From NCBI RefSeq assembly GCF_015163715.1, contig NZ_JADDUM010000181.1, positions 1 to 38,408 on the forward strand: a stretch of 38,408 nucleotides of DNA, read 5' to 3'. This DNA comes from Pseudomonas cyclaminis (GTDB lineage: Bacteria > Pseudomonadota > Gammaproteobacteria > Pseudomonadales > Pseudomonadaceae). Positions within the stretch are counted from its first letter, which is position 1. Each line of letters starts with the position of its first letter. The position numbers and the translations under genes were made by a program. Shown in pieces: positions 16,642 through 25,845 of the stretch. The notes under the pieces were generated by a model. It ran no database searches. It was not told the DNA's origin and saw only the letters and a program-made list of their open reading frames with translations.

Positions 16642-17321
16642 TCGGCAATCAACAGGTAGCCGAGGCCACGCACGCTTTGAATCCAGGCCTTGGCATCCGG
16701 ACGTGGCCCGAGTTTTTGCCGAATGCTGCTGATATGCACGTCGATACGCCGGTCGTAGCGGGTCAACGGGCAGCCCAAGGCGTTCAACGACAGGTCCTTT
16801 TTACTCACCACCTGGCCGGCACTGCGGGCGAGTTCTTCGAGCAGGCTGAACTCGGTGCTGGTCACGCCCAGCTCAACGCCGTTCCACAGGGCCTGGCGCT
16901 TGCCCGGCCATAACACCAGCGAGCCGGTCTTGATCATCTCCGAGGTTGGCTGACCTACCGGTTGCACCCTGCGCATGATGGCGCGCAGGCGAGCGACCAA
17001 CTCCCCCGGTGAGCTGGGCTTGGGCACATAATCATCGGCACCCAGCTCCAGGCCGGTGATGCGGTCGATGTTGTCGCCACGGGCGGTGAGCAACACCACC
17101 GGCACCTGGCTGACGGCGCGGATGCGCCGCAGCACCTCGATCCCCGAGCGCTGGGGCAGCATGACGTCCAGCACCACAATGCTGTAGCGCCCAGACAGTG
17201 CCTCGACCTCGCCCTCCTCGCCCGTGTGCACGGCCGTCGCCGCAAACCCTTCGCGCTCCAGGTATTGGCTCAGCATTCCAGTCAGTTCCTGGTCATCGTC
17301 GACTAACAGTACGGAGATCAT
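16638..17321 (-). CDS. OmpR-family response regulator
   Basis: A 227-residue regulator with an N-terminal receiver: acidic cluster DDD (8-10), phospho-acceptor Asp52 (VVLDVMLP), Thr79 and Lys101. The C-terminal OmpR/PhoB winged helix has LTSTEF-like VTSTEFSLLEELARSAG, then YDRRIDVHISSIRQKLG and IQSVRGLGYLL. After Lys101 it reads KPSSPGEL where most family members have KPF; this may be neutral. It begins the regulator-kinase operon and is divergent from the BamA paralogue across 166 bases, making that gene a likely target. Confidence 0.94.
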   Translation of the reverse strand: MISVLLVDDDQELTGMLSQYLEREGFAATAVHTGEEGEVEALSGRYSIVVLDVMLPQRSGIEVLRRIRAVSQVPVVLLTARGDNIDRITGLELGADDYVPKPSSPGELVARLRAIMRRVQPVGQPTSEMIKTGSLVLWPGKRQALWNGVELGVTSTEFSLLEELARSAGQVVSKKDLSLNALGCPLTRYDRRIDVHISSIRQKLGPRPDAKAWIQSVRGLGYLLIAE

Positions 17322-17392
17322 CGCGGGCTCGTCAGTGGGGGGGCGCGCATTATCGGCCCTGGCGCGGGTTTGCAGGCCAACCTTTACCTAAC

Positions 17393-17410
17393 TTGACATT
17401 CGGTTAACCG
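17393..17410. promoter_or_regulatory. TTGACA box and 10-bp palindrome between regulator and bamA-like gene
   Basis: TTGACA (17393-17398) is a perfect -35 box in the plus direction, towards the bamA-like gene. It is followed after two bases by CGGTTAACCG (17401-17410), a perfect palindrome lying in the promoter spacer. No convincing -10 box is visible. The palindrome is a candidate regulator site within the 166-base divergent region. Confidence 0.35.
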
Positions 17411-17487
17411 CATCAAACGCCGCACGCTCTTAAGCTGCACGTTCACCCGTCCGGCCGCGCCGGCGCTGTATTCTGGAAAAGATCTTG

Positions 17488-19854
17488 ATGAATTTTTCGC
17501 GCCTGCTCTGCTCGGTTGCGCTGCTGCTCAATGCCTCACTGGCCCTCGCCCAGGGTTTTAAAATCTCGGATATCCGAATCAACGGCCTGCAACGGGTCTC
17601 TGCCGGCAGTGTGTTCGGCGCATTGCCCTTGAACGTAGGCGATGAAGCCGATGACCGGCGCCTGGTGGACTCGACCCGCGCATTGTTCAAGACCGGGTTT
17701 TTCCAGGACATCCAACTGAGCCGCGAAGGCGATGTGCTGATTATCAATGTAGTCGAGCGGCCCTCGGTTGCCAGTATCGTGTTCGAGGGCAACAAGGCGA
17801 TCTCGACCGACGACCTGATGAAAGGCATGAAGCAATCCGGCCTGGCCGAGGGCGAGATTTTCCAGCGTGCCACGCTCGAAGGCGTGCGCAATGAATTGCA
17901 GCGCCAGTACGTGGCCCAGGGGCGCTATTCGGCATCGGTCGACACCGAGGTCGTGGCCCAGCCGCGTAACCGCGTGGGGGTGAAGATCAAGATTGACGAG
18001 GGCGAAGTGGCGTCGATCCAGCACATCAACGTGGTGGGTAATACGGTGTTCCCTGACGAGGCGTTGATCGACCAGTTCACCCTCAAGACCAGCAACTGGC
18101 TGTCGTTTTTCAAGAACGACGATAAGTACGCCCGCGAGAAACTCTCCGGCGACCTCGAACGGCTGCGCTCCTACTACCTGGATCGCGGCTATATCAACAT
18201 GGATATCGCCTCGACCCAGGTGTCCATGACCCCGGACAAGAAGCACGTGTACATCACCGTGAACATCCAGGAAGGCCAGAAATACACGGTGCGCTCGGTA
18301 ACACTGAGTGGCGAGCTGAAGGTCCCTGAAGATCAGGTGAGTTCGCTGCTGCTGGTCCAAAAGGGCCAAGTGTTTTCGCGCAAGTTGATGACCACCACCT
18401 CGGACTTGATCACCCGTCGCCTGGGTAACGAGGGCTACACCTTCGCCAACGTCAACGGCGTACCGCAGGCCCATGAAGAAGACCACACGGTGGACGTCAC
18501 CTTCAGCGTCGACCCTGGCAAGCGGGCTTACGTCAACCGGCTCAATTTCCGGGGTAACACCAAGACCGACGACAAGGTACTGCGCCGCGAAATGCGCCAG
18601 ATGGAAGGCGGCTGGGCGTCCACCTACTTGATCGACCAGTCCAAGGTACGCCTTGACCGCCTGGGCTTCTTCAAGGAAGTGAACGTGCAGACCCCGGCAG
18701 TCGCCGGTGTGGATGACCAACTGGACGTGAACTACACCGTGGAAGAACAAGCGTCCGGCTCGATTACCGCCAGTGTCGGTTTCGCCCAGAGTGCCGGCCT
18801 GATCCTCGGCGGCTCGATCAGCCAGAGCAACTTCCTGGGCACCGGCAATTCCGCCAGCCTTGGGCTGACCCGCTCGTCGTACCAGAGCAAGTACAACATC
18901 GGCTTTACCGACCCCTACTTCACCACCGACGGGGTGAGCCTGGGCTACAACGCGTTCTACAGCAAGACTGACTACAACAAGTACTACGATGACGGGGTGT
19001 CCTATTACGCGATCAATAGCTTTGGCCTTGGCGCGACCCTCGGCTACCCGATCAATGAAACCTCGCGCCTGAGTGTTGGCCTGACGGCGCAACACGACAG
19101 CATCGAGCCGGGCACCTACAGCGCCGACGAGATCTACGACTTTGTCGACCGCGAAGGCAAGGAATTCACCAATTTCAAGGCCAACCTGGGCTGGTCGGAG
19201 TCGACGTTGAATAAAGGCGTACTGGCCACCCGCGGCCATTCGCAGAACCTCAACCTGATGGTAACGGTGCCCGGCAGCGACCTGAGTTTCTACAAAATCG
19301 ACTACTCCGGGCAGACCTTCCTGCCTGTCAGCAACAACACATCGCTGCGCTTCCATACCAAGCTCGGCTACGGCAACGGATATGGCTCGACGGATAGCCT
19401 GCCCTTCTATGAAACCTACACGGCAGGCGGCGAAGGTACGGTGCGTGGCTTTGAAAGCGGCACCCTCGGCCCACGCAACACCCCGGCCACCGGCACCTAT
19501 TCCAGCGCCGGCCAGGCGTATTACACCGACCGCGACACCGAGGCCCTGGGCGGCAATATCCTGATCACCGGCGGTGCTGAATACCTGTTCCCGGTGCCGT
19601 TTATCAAAGACAACAAATCCGTACGCACCTCAGTGTTCTGGGATGTCGGCACGGTGTATTCGGACAAGTGCTACCTGAGCACCACCCAGGGCTGTGGCAG
19701 CGTGGATTTGAGCCAGATGGCCAGCTCGGTGGGCGTCGGCGTGACGTGGTACAGCCCGTTGGGGCCGCTGAGCGTGAACTTGGCGTATCCGATTCGAACG
19801 CCGGAGAATGCGGACAAGCAGGTGTTTCAGTTTTCCATGGGGCAGACGTTTTGA
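17488..19854 (+). CDS. bamA: BamA-like outer-membrane assembly protein (probable paralogue)
   Basis: A 788-residue Omp85 protein: signal peptide (LLCSVALLLNASLALAQG), then five POTRA domains (about residues 23-420, starting FKISDIRINGLQRVSAGSVF), then the beta-barrel with the conserved lid-lock VRGF (652-655) and C-terminal FQFSMGQTF. From memory, the POTRA part is very close to Pseudomonas BamA (LFKTGFFQDIQL, NTVFPDEALIDQF, FFKNDDKYAREKLSGDLERL), while barrel loops look more divergent. Canonical bamA lies between rseP and skp/lpxD; here the neighbours are a divergent two-component system and a convergent oxidoreductase. It is therefore probably a second copy. Start: ATG 17488 (a TTG lies one codon upstream). 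Such a copy would insert beta-barrel proteins, perhaps under stress. Confidence 0.9.
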   Translation: MNFSRLLCSVALLLNASLALAQGFKISDIRINGLQRVSAGSVFGALPLNVGDEADDRRLVDSTRALFKTGFFQDIQLSREGDVLIINVVERPSVASIVFEGNKAISTDDLMKGMKQSGLAEGEIFQRATLEGVRNELQRQYVAQGRYSASVDTEVVAQPRNRVGVKIKIDEGEVASIQHINVVGNTVFPDEALIDQFTLKTSNWLSFFKNDDKYAREKLSGDLERLRSYYLDRGYINMDIASTQVSMTPDKKHVYITVNIQEGQKYTVRSVTLSGELKVPEDQVSSLLLVQKGQVFSRKLMTTTSDLITRRLGNEGYTFANVNGVPQAHEEDHTVDVTFSVDPGKRAYVNRLNFRGNTKTDDKVLRREMRQMEGGWASTYLIDQSKVRLDRLGFFKEVNVQTPAVAGVDDQLDVNYTVEEQASGSITASVGFAQSAGLILGGSISQSNFLGTGNSASLGLTRSSYQSKYNIGFTDPYFTTDGVSLGYNAFYSKTDYNKYYDDGVSYYAINSFGLGATLGYPINETSRLSVGLTAQHDSIEPGTYSADEIYDFVDREGKEFTNFKANLGWSESTLNKGVLATRGHSQNLNLMVTVPGSDLSFYKIDYSGQTFLPVSNNTSLRFHTKLGYGNGYGSTDSLPFYETYTAGGEGTVRGFESGTLGPRNTPATGTYSSAGQAYYTDRDTEALGGNILITGGAEYLFPVPFIKDNKSVRTSVFWDVGTVYSDKCYLSTTQGCGSVDLSQMASSVGVGVTWYSPLGPLSVNLAYPIRTPENADKQVFQFSMGQTF

Positions 19855-19979
19855 GAGGCACGCCACACCCTTGGTATCAGATGAAGATTGCACCCTGAGC
19901 CAGTCCTTTTGTGGGGGTAAAGTAGGGGAAATCCGCTCTATGGTCAGCGCCAACGTTTTTCGATCAATCTGGCAACGAA

Positions 19980-21587
19980 TCAGGCGTCCTGCAAAATCAG
20001 GTCGGCGCCCTTCTCCGCCACCATCAGTACGGCGGCGTGGGTATTGCCGCTCGTCACATTGGGAAAAATCGACGCATCGACAATGCGCAGACCATCGAGG
20101 CCATGGACTTTAAGCCGTTTATCGACCACTGACGTCTGCACATCCGCCCCCATCGCGCACGAGCCGCACAGGTGATAGATCGAACCGCTGTTTTCGCGAA
20201 AGTACTGCAGCATCTGCTCATCGCTTTCGACCATCGGCCCCGGGAGTACTTCTGCAACCGTGATGCTTTTCAAGGCCGGCGCCTGCATGATGTTGCGCAT
20301 CAGCCGACTGCCCTGGATCACTTCGTCGATGTCCTTTTGTGTGCTCAGGTAATTGGGATCGATCAGCGCAGCGTCCCGGGGGTTCTTCGACTTGATCTCG
20401 ATATGCCCGCGACTCGTCGGCCGGCATGGGTTGAAACATAGCAGGAAGCCGGAATACGGCTCGGGCTTGAGGCTGGCCTTGTTGTTTTTCGGAATCTGGT
20501 ACGACAGTGGATTGAAGTACAGCTGAAGGTTCGGGTTGGCCTGCGCCTCGTTGCCACGGAAGAAACCACCGGCCTGGTTGACGCTCATCGCCAAGGCACC
20601 CTTGCGGGTCAGCAGGTATTTGAGGCCGAGCTTGAACTGCCCGAACAGCGAGCTGAGCTGGTCATTAAGCGTCGGGATATTGGCCTTGTAGTAGTAGCTG
20701 GCGCACAAGTGATCCTGAAGGTTCTGCCCCACCGCCGGCAGGTGCTTGACTAGCGGAATCTGGTGCCTGGCCAGCAACGCCCGATCGGCGACACCGGATA
20801 GTTGCAGAATCTTCGGTGTGTCGACGGCACCAGCGCAGAGGATCACCTCCTTGCGTGCCTGGAAAGTGCGGACCACGCCGTGTTGGGTCACGGAAATACC
20901 GCTGGCCCGCTCGTTCTCGAACACCACCCGATCCACCAGCGCGTAATGCTCGACCGTCAGGTTCGGGCGGCCGAGTGCGGGATGCAGATGCGCAAAACTA
21001 CTGGAGCTGCGCTGGCCGTCCTTGGTGTTGACATCGTAGATACCCGAGCCTTCGAATTTCGGTCCGTTGAAGTCGTCACTATGCGGGTAACCGAGTTCAT
21101 CGCAACCCTTGAGGAACACATCGCAGATCGGATGGGTCTCTCCCTTCATCGGAGTGATGCTGATCGGGCCGCTGCCGCCGTGGTATTCGCTTTCGCCCAA
21201 CGGGTGGTTTTCCAGTTTGCGAAAATACGGCAACACGTCCTTAAAACTCCAGCCATCGTTGCCGTTGGCGGCCCAATCGTCGAAGTCATGGGCCTGGCCA
21301 CGGACGTAGACCATCGCATTGATAGAGCCCGAACCGCCTTGGACCTTACCGCGCGGCGCATAAATTTCACGATTATTGAGCTGCTTTTGCGGCTGGCTGT
21401 AGTACATCCAGTTGAAGGTCGGGTTGTAATACATCTTGGCGAAGCCGACCGGGATCTTGAACCACAGCGAACTGTCCTTGCCGCCCGCTTCCAGCAGCAG
21501 CACCGTGTATTTGCCGCTGGCCGATAGCCGGTTGGCGAGGATGCAGCCGGCTGCGCCTGCGCCAGCGATGATGTAGTCGTATGTCAT
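19980..21587 (-). CDS. GMC-family FAD oxidoreductase (choline/alcohol dehydrogenase type)
   Basis: A 535-residue flavoenzyme with the N-terminal FAD motif DYIIAGAGAAGCILANRL and the glycine-rich GKVQGGSGSINAMVYVRG flavin segment, the GMC signature 2 region (ILCAGAVDTPKILQLSGV), and the active-site stretch YHLCGSCAMG (His472). A second active-site residue, Asn515, lies in TSGNTHAA. This His-Asn arrangement resembles choline oxidase/BetA-type enzymes, which oxidise an alcohol to an aldehyde. It is the last gene of the ALDH-MFS-enolase-GMC operon, 67 bases after the enolase gene. Together with the aldehyde dehydrogenase it could take an alcohol to an acid. The substrate is unknown. Confidence 0.9.
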   Translation of the reverse strand: MTYDYIIAGAGAAGCILANRLSASGKYTVLLLEAGGKDSSLWFKIPVGFAKMYYNPTFNWMYYSQPQKQLNNREIYAPRGKVQGGSGSINAMVYVRGQAHDFDDWAANGNDGWSFKDVLPYFRKLENHPLGESEYHGGSGPISITPMKGETHPICDVFLKGCDELGYPHSDDFNGPKFEGSGIYDVNTKDGQRSSSSFAHLHPALGRPNLTVEHYALVDRVVFENERASGISVTQHGVVRTFQARKEVILCAGAVDTPKILQLSGVADRALLARHQIPLVKHLPAVGQNLQDHLCASYYYKANIPTLNDQLSSLFGQFKLGLKYLLTRKGALAMSVNQAGGFFRGNEAQANPNLQLYFNPLSYQIPKNNKASLKPEPYSGFLLCFNPCRPTSRGHIEIKSKNPRDAALIDPNYLSTQKDIDEVIQGSRLMRNIMQAPALKSITVAEVLPGPMVESDEQMLQYFRENSGSIYHLCGSCAMGADVQTSVVDKRLKVHGLDGLRIVDASIFPNVTSGNTHAAVLMVAEKGADLILQDA

Positions 21588-21654
21588 GCACGGTTACCGC
21601 GTAAGTCGTTATTTAAAAAACACCCGTCCCGCTACGGAACTACGGGAAGTCCCG

Positions 21655-22880
21655 TCAGCCTCTGGCCGGCGATGTGTCTTTGACGTCTGCCGGGGCCGGC
21701 GCCATTTGCAGGTGCAAACGCTCACCGGTATATGGCGAATGCTTGCGCACCACCTCCATGTTCAGCTCCACCCCAAGGCCAGGCTCGGTGGACGGGATGA
21801 TGTAGCCGTCCTCCCATTGCAGTGGCTTGGTCAGCACTTCGGCGTGGAAGCCGCCCCAGGTCATGATGCTTTCCTGGATCAGGAAATTCGGGGTACAGGT
21901 TGCCAACTGGAAACTCGCCGCCGCGCCAATCGGCCCGTTATAAAGATGCGGTGCGATCTGCGCGTAATAGGCCTCGGCCATGCTCGCGATCTTCTTGGCT
22001 TCCAGCAGCCCGCCACAACGGGCGACGTTCATTTGCAGAATCGACGCACCGCCAGCCTGCAACAGCTTGAAGAATTCGTACTTGGTGGTCAGCCGCTCGC
22101 CCGTAGCAATCGGAATAGTGGTCTTGGCCGCGACTTGCGCCATCGCCTCCTCCTGCCCCGGTGGAACTGGCTCTTCAAACCACAACGGGTCGTACTTCTC
22201 CAGACGCTTGGCCAGGCGAATCGCCGAGGACGGGACCATTTGCCCGTGGGTGCCGAACAGCAGGTCGCACTTGTCGCCCACCGCTTCGCGGATCTTGCGG
22301 CAGAAGGTTTCGCAGCGCTCCAGCACTTCCAGCGAAATCTGGTGCCCGGAGTACGCGGTGTACGGCCGGCCGGGTCGAACTTCACGGCGGTGAAGCCTTT
22401 ATTCATGTTCTCGATGGCGCATTCGGCAGCCAGGTCCGGATCGTCGTAGTCGTACTCGCCCTGGCTGTTGACCGGGTACAGGTAGGTGTAGGAACGCAGA
22501 CGCTCATTGACCTTGCCGCCAAGCAATTCATAGACCGGCTTGTTCGCCGCTTTGCCGATGATGTCCCAGCAGGCCATCTCCAGGCCGCTGACCACGCCCA
22601 TCATGGTCAGGTCGGGGCGCTGGGTGAAACCGCTCGAATAGGCCTGACGGAAAAAGCGTTCGATGTGATGGGGGTCGTGGTTGAGCAAGTAGCGTTCAAA
22701 CACGTCTTCGATGATCGGCAGCATGGCTTTGGGGCCGAAGGTCGCAGCGTATATTTCGCCGACACCCTCAATGCCGCAATCGGTCTTGAGCTTGACGAAC
22801 AGCCAATACATACCGCCGATGTGCGGTGGCGGGACGGCAACAATATGGGTTTCAAGGGCGACGATTTTCATCTCAGGCAC
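21655..22880 (-). pseudogene. Mandelate racemase/enolase-superfamily enzyme, frameshifted
   Basis: Two overlapping frames rebuild a 408-residue protein. The first runs MPEMKIVALETHIVAV to AVKFDPAG (172) and the second resumes at PYTAYSGHQISLE, then VLERCETF. The coding strand reads GGCCGTACA where GGCCCGTACA restores the frame, so one C is missing near 22364. In the rebuilt protein Glu236 (WFEEP), Glu262 (ATGER) and His312 (APHLYNG) sit exactly 15 residues after mandelate racemase Glu221, Glu247 and His297 (numbering from memory). The third metal ligand Asp195 corresponds to Gly210 (FGTHGQ), and Asp270 to Asn285. The family abstracts a proton alpha to a carboxylate, usually dehydrating acid sugars. 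Its start overlaps the MFS stop by 8 bases. It is a recent pseudogene or a sequence error. Confidence 0.88.
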
Positions 22881-24192
22881 CTGTTTTATTCGAAGATTGA
22901 CGATTGATACGCGCGCGCAAGGTCAGGGCCGCGAGGGTCCCGATCAGGCCGACGGAGGCGATGTAGCCGAAATACAGCTTGTAACCAAGGGCACCGGGGA
23001 AGTGCTCGGTAAGGTAGCCGTTGATCAATGGAATAAAGGCGTCCGGCAGGTAACCGACCACCGAGACAATACCGATGGCCAGGCCGGTAATGCGCAGTGG
23101 AATATTGCAGGTGTCGAGGATCGCCCAATACAAACCGCGGATCGCGTAAGTCATCAGGCCGATGAAAATCACCGTACCAATCAACAGGCCCATGCTGTTG
23201 AGCGCCGGAAACACGATCAGGCCGACCATCGCCAGGGTTGCGAGGAACAGCGCCACGATCAGCACCGAAATGTTCGAGAACCTGTCACCGAGCCAGCCGC
23301 CACCGATACCGCCAATCGGGCGCATCCACAGCTTGATGGTGGTGATAGTGCCGGCCATGACGGCGGTCATGCCGCCGCCCTGCAAATAATCCGAGAAGCT
23401 GTAGGTCGCCCAGAATATGTGGTAACCGCAGAACACGATGGCCGTCACCAGCCACAGCTCGGGGATTCTCACCAGTGTGGCCAGGTCGCTGAGCAGGTTG
23501 TATTTACCCTTTTCCACTGGCGCGGTGTCCGCCATTGACTTCGGGTCCCTGATCAGCACCAGCACACAGCCGATGGCGATACAGGTGAAGGCGTAGAGGT
23601 AGACCACGTGCTTGAAACCTTCAGCGGCGGACTCGCCACGGGTCTCAGTGGCGAACGCGAACAGCCCCAGGGCAACCGTTGCGAGCAACGCCTCGACCAG
23701 GCCGCGACCGCCATCGAGGATGCCGAAGAACCGGCCCTGTTCAGTGTGATGGGCGATCATCTTCACCCGCTTGAGCACCGAGGCCCAGAACGTCAGGCCG
23801 GTGGTCAGGCCCCAGCAACCGAAGATGATCATCAGCCCGGTCATCGATGGTGCCGTGGAGTACCAGAGCCCCAAGGCTCCGGTGGCCACCAGCGAAAAGA
23901 AAACCAAAAACCGTGGCGCGATCCGGTCTGCCAGCCAGCCACTCGGTAAGTAGCTGAGCAAGAAGATCGTCCCCAGCATCGAGTACAGATAACCCAACTC
24001 GCTATGGTTGATCTGGAACACCTCGAGCATGGTCGTCTGGTAGACCTGACGCAGGTACAGGATCGGGTAAATAGCCCCGGCGGCCAGCACCAGCAGCATC
24101 AACTGGACGTAGCGACTTCCCGTGTCACTGTGGCTTTTTGCACCCGCGTTCGAACCCTGAACAGCGCCAACAGCGGTTGTAGACTTGGACAT
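22873..24192 (-). CDS. MFS transporter
   Basis: A 439-residue major-facilitator carrier with about 12 membrane helices and the GWLADRIAPR motif between TM2 and TM3. A further GGGWLGDRFSN copy lies in the second half. The overall pattern recalls the organophosphate/UhpC-like or anion:cation symporter branches. I chose ATG 24192 because GAGG precedes it by 8 bases; the open frame extends back into the ALDH gene. It lies 83 bases after the ALDH gene and overlaps the enolase gene start, so it belongs to the same operon and probably imports that pathway's substrate or an intermediate. Confidence 0.88.
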   Translation of the reverse strand: MSKSTTAVGAVQGSNAGAKSHSDTGSRYVQLMLLVLAAGAIYPILYLRQVYQTTMLEVFQINHSELGYLYSMLGTIFLLSYLPSGWLADRIAPRFLVFFSLVATGALGLWYSTAPSMTGLMIIFGCWGLTTGLTFWASVLKRVKMIAHHTEQGRFFGILDGGRGLVEALLATVALGLFAFATETRGESAAEGFKHVVYLYAFTCIAIGCVLVLIRDPKSMADTAPVEKGKYNLLSDLATLVRIPELWLVTAIVFCGYHIFWATYSFSDYLQGGGMTAVMAGTITTIKLWMRPIGGIGGGWLGDRFSNISVLIVALFLATLAMVGLIVFPALNSMGLLIGTVIFIGLMTYAIRGLYWAILDTCNIPLRITGLAIGIVSVVGYLPDAFIPLINGYLTEHFPGALGYKLYFGYIASVGLIGTLAALTLRARINRQSSNKTGA

Positions 24193-24275
24193 CTGTGAGA
24201 CCTCGGGCAGCCCGGTGGTCCGGGCGCTCCAATAATTGTTTTTATAGGTTTGGCGTGAGGCGTGCTGCGGGTGGC

Positions 24276-25700
24276 TCAGTAATGCATGACTACAAGTCGG
24301 GTCTGGGTGAATTCGAGCATGCCGTGCTTGCCGTCGTCGCCGCCAAGGCCCGAGCGTTTCCACCCGGCGTGGAAGCCTTGATAGGGGTCGGCCGGGGTCC
24401 GGTTGACGTACAACTCGCCGGCCTCGATGGAGTTGGCGACTTTCAGGGTGGTGCGATAGTTTTCGGTGTACAGCACCGATGACAGGCCGAACTGATGGTC
24501 GTTGGCCATGGCCAGCGCTTCTTCTATGTCGCGGTACTTGAGCACTGGCAGCACCGGGCCGAAGATTTCTTCCTGGATGATTTCCATATCCTGGCGGCAG
24601 TTGCTCAGCAGCGTCGGCGGGTAGAAATGGCCGTTGCCCTCTGGAATGAAGCCGCCTGTTTCCAGTACAGCACCGTCAATGACGGCGCGCTCGACCATGG
24701 CGTGGATGTTTTGCTGCGAGCTTGCGTTGACCAACGGGCCCATCAAGCTGGCGTCGATGGCGCGGTCGCCAAACTTCACGGCGCTGATTTTGGCTTTGAG
24801 CAACGCGAGGAATTGTTCGTAGACACTTTCCTGCACGTAGACCCGCTCCACCGCCGTGCACAACTGACCGCAGTGAGTGGTCTTGGACGCGACGATAGCG
24901 CTGGCGGCGGCGTCAAGGTCAGCGTCGGCTTCAATGATTGCCGGGGTTTTACCGCCCAGTTCCAGGGACGGCTTGGCGATGTTGGCCTTGCAATAATCGA
25001 GCACGATGCGCCCGGCGTTGACGCTGCCGGTCAGGGTGATCAAACCGACCGCTGTGTGGGTGCACACCGCTGCGGCGGTGGCATGGTCCATGGTCAGGAT
25101 GTTGACCACGCCCGCGGGCAGACCGGATTTCTGCACAGCCTTGGCGATTTCAAACGCCGAGGTCGGGGTGTTGTTGCTGGGGCGCACCACCACGGTATTA
25201 CCGGCAATCAGTGCCGGGGCGATTTTGCGCAGCAAGGTGTAGACCGGGTAGTTGAACGGAATCAGGCACGCGACCACGCCAATCGGCTCGCGGTGCAGGA
25301 AGAGGTTTTCGTTCGGGGTGTCACTGGGAATGATCTCGCCTTCGATCCGCCGCGCCCACTCGGCGTGGTAACGGGTGATTTGCGCGGCGTAACGGGCTTC
25401 GTTGCTGGCGTCGCTGACACTTTTGCCGGACTCGGCGGCCAGGGCGGCACCGATGCTCTCGGCGCAGGCTTCCAAGGCGTCAGCGAATGAACGCAAATGG
25501 TTGGCGCGTTCGATGCTGGTGAGCTTGCCCCAGCGCTTCTGAGCGGCGGCAGCAGCCTCAACAGCGGCAGTAGCTTCAGCGCGGGTGGCGGCCGAAACCT
25601 GACCGACCAAGGCTTCGGTCGCCGGGTTGTAGACTGCAATCAGCGCATCGCTGGCAGGCTCAATGAAGTGACCGTTTACAAAGTTTCGCTCAAGTCGCAT
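24276..25700 (-). CDS. Aldehyde dehydrogenase (lactaldehyde dehydrogenase-like)
   Basis: A 474-residue NAD(P)-dependent ALDH. Catalytic features are intact: Asn150 (IPFNYP), Glu247 (LELGGKTP) and Cys281 (CGQLCTAVERVYV), the last close to the GQVCTNAERVYV of E. coli AldA. The adenine-ribose segment normally reading KPSE reads RPSN (173-176), so the Glu that favours NAD over NADP is replaced by Asn; cofactor choice may differ. It is the first gene of a four-gene minus-strand operon and lies downstream of a promoter that resembles the one ahead of the peptide-type ABC operon. It would oxidise the aldehyde produced by another enzyme of the pathway to an acid. Confidence 0.92.
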   Translation of the reverse strand: MRLERNFVNGHFIEPASDALIAVYNPATEALVGQVSAATRAEATAAVEAAAAAQKRWGKLTSIERANHLRSFADALEACAESIGAALAAESGKSVSDASNEARYAAQITRYHAEWARRIEGEIIPSDTPNENLFLHREPIGVVACLIPFNYPVYTLLRKIAPALIAGNTVVVRPSNNTPTSAFEIAKAVQKSGLPAGVVNILTMDHATAAAVCTHTAVGLITLTGSVNAGRIVLDYCKANIAKPSLELGGKTPAIIEADADLDAAASAIVASKTTHCGQLCTAVERVYVQESVYEQFLALLKAKISAVKFGDRAIDASLMGPLVNASSQQNIHAMVERAVIDGAVLETGGFIPEGNGHFYPPTLLSNCRQDMEIIQEEIFGPVLPVLKYRDIEEALAMANDHQFGLSSVLYTENYRTTLKVANSIEAGELYVNRTPADPYQGFHAGWKRSGLGGDDGKHGMLEFTQTRLVVMHY

Positions 25701-25714
25701 GTGAATCGCCCATC

Positions 25715-25807
25715 GTTGTTTTTATCCAGTTCCCGCAGTTTTGGCATCCTGAGGGGGTTGAACAAACGATTTATTGAGCGGCGTAACATTCAAAAAATGC
25801 AGGTTAC
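25715..25807 (-). promoter_or_regulatory. Promoter module of the ALDH operon (site S1)
   Basis: Read on the minus strand, it opens with GTAACCTGCATTTTTTG (25807 downward) and has a GTAAC…GTTAC dyad across 25 bases. ATCGTTTGT, ATGCCAAAACTGCGGG and ATAAAAACAAC follow. The same elements in the same order and spacing occur at 31651-31745: 53 of the first 76 positions are identical without gaps, with a 2-base length difference just before ATAAAAACAAC. The probable -35 is ATGCCA and the -10 GATAAA. A -10 here would put the transcript start only about 14 bases before the ATG. The dyad suits a LysR-type activator. Confidence 0.7.
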
Positions 25808-25845
25808 CCCTGAGGGCGTCAAATTTCCCGTGAGGGCTGGGGAGC

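Noticed and set aside
17536..19356. 606-codon open frame opposite the bamA-like gene
   Set aside because: It is an antisense shadow; the plus-strand BamA reading is unambiguous.
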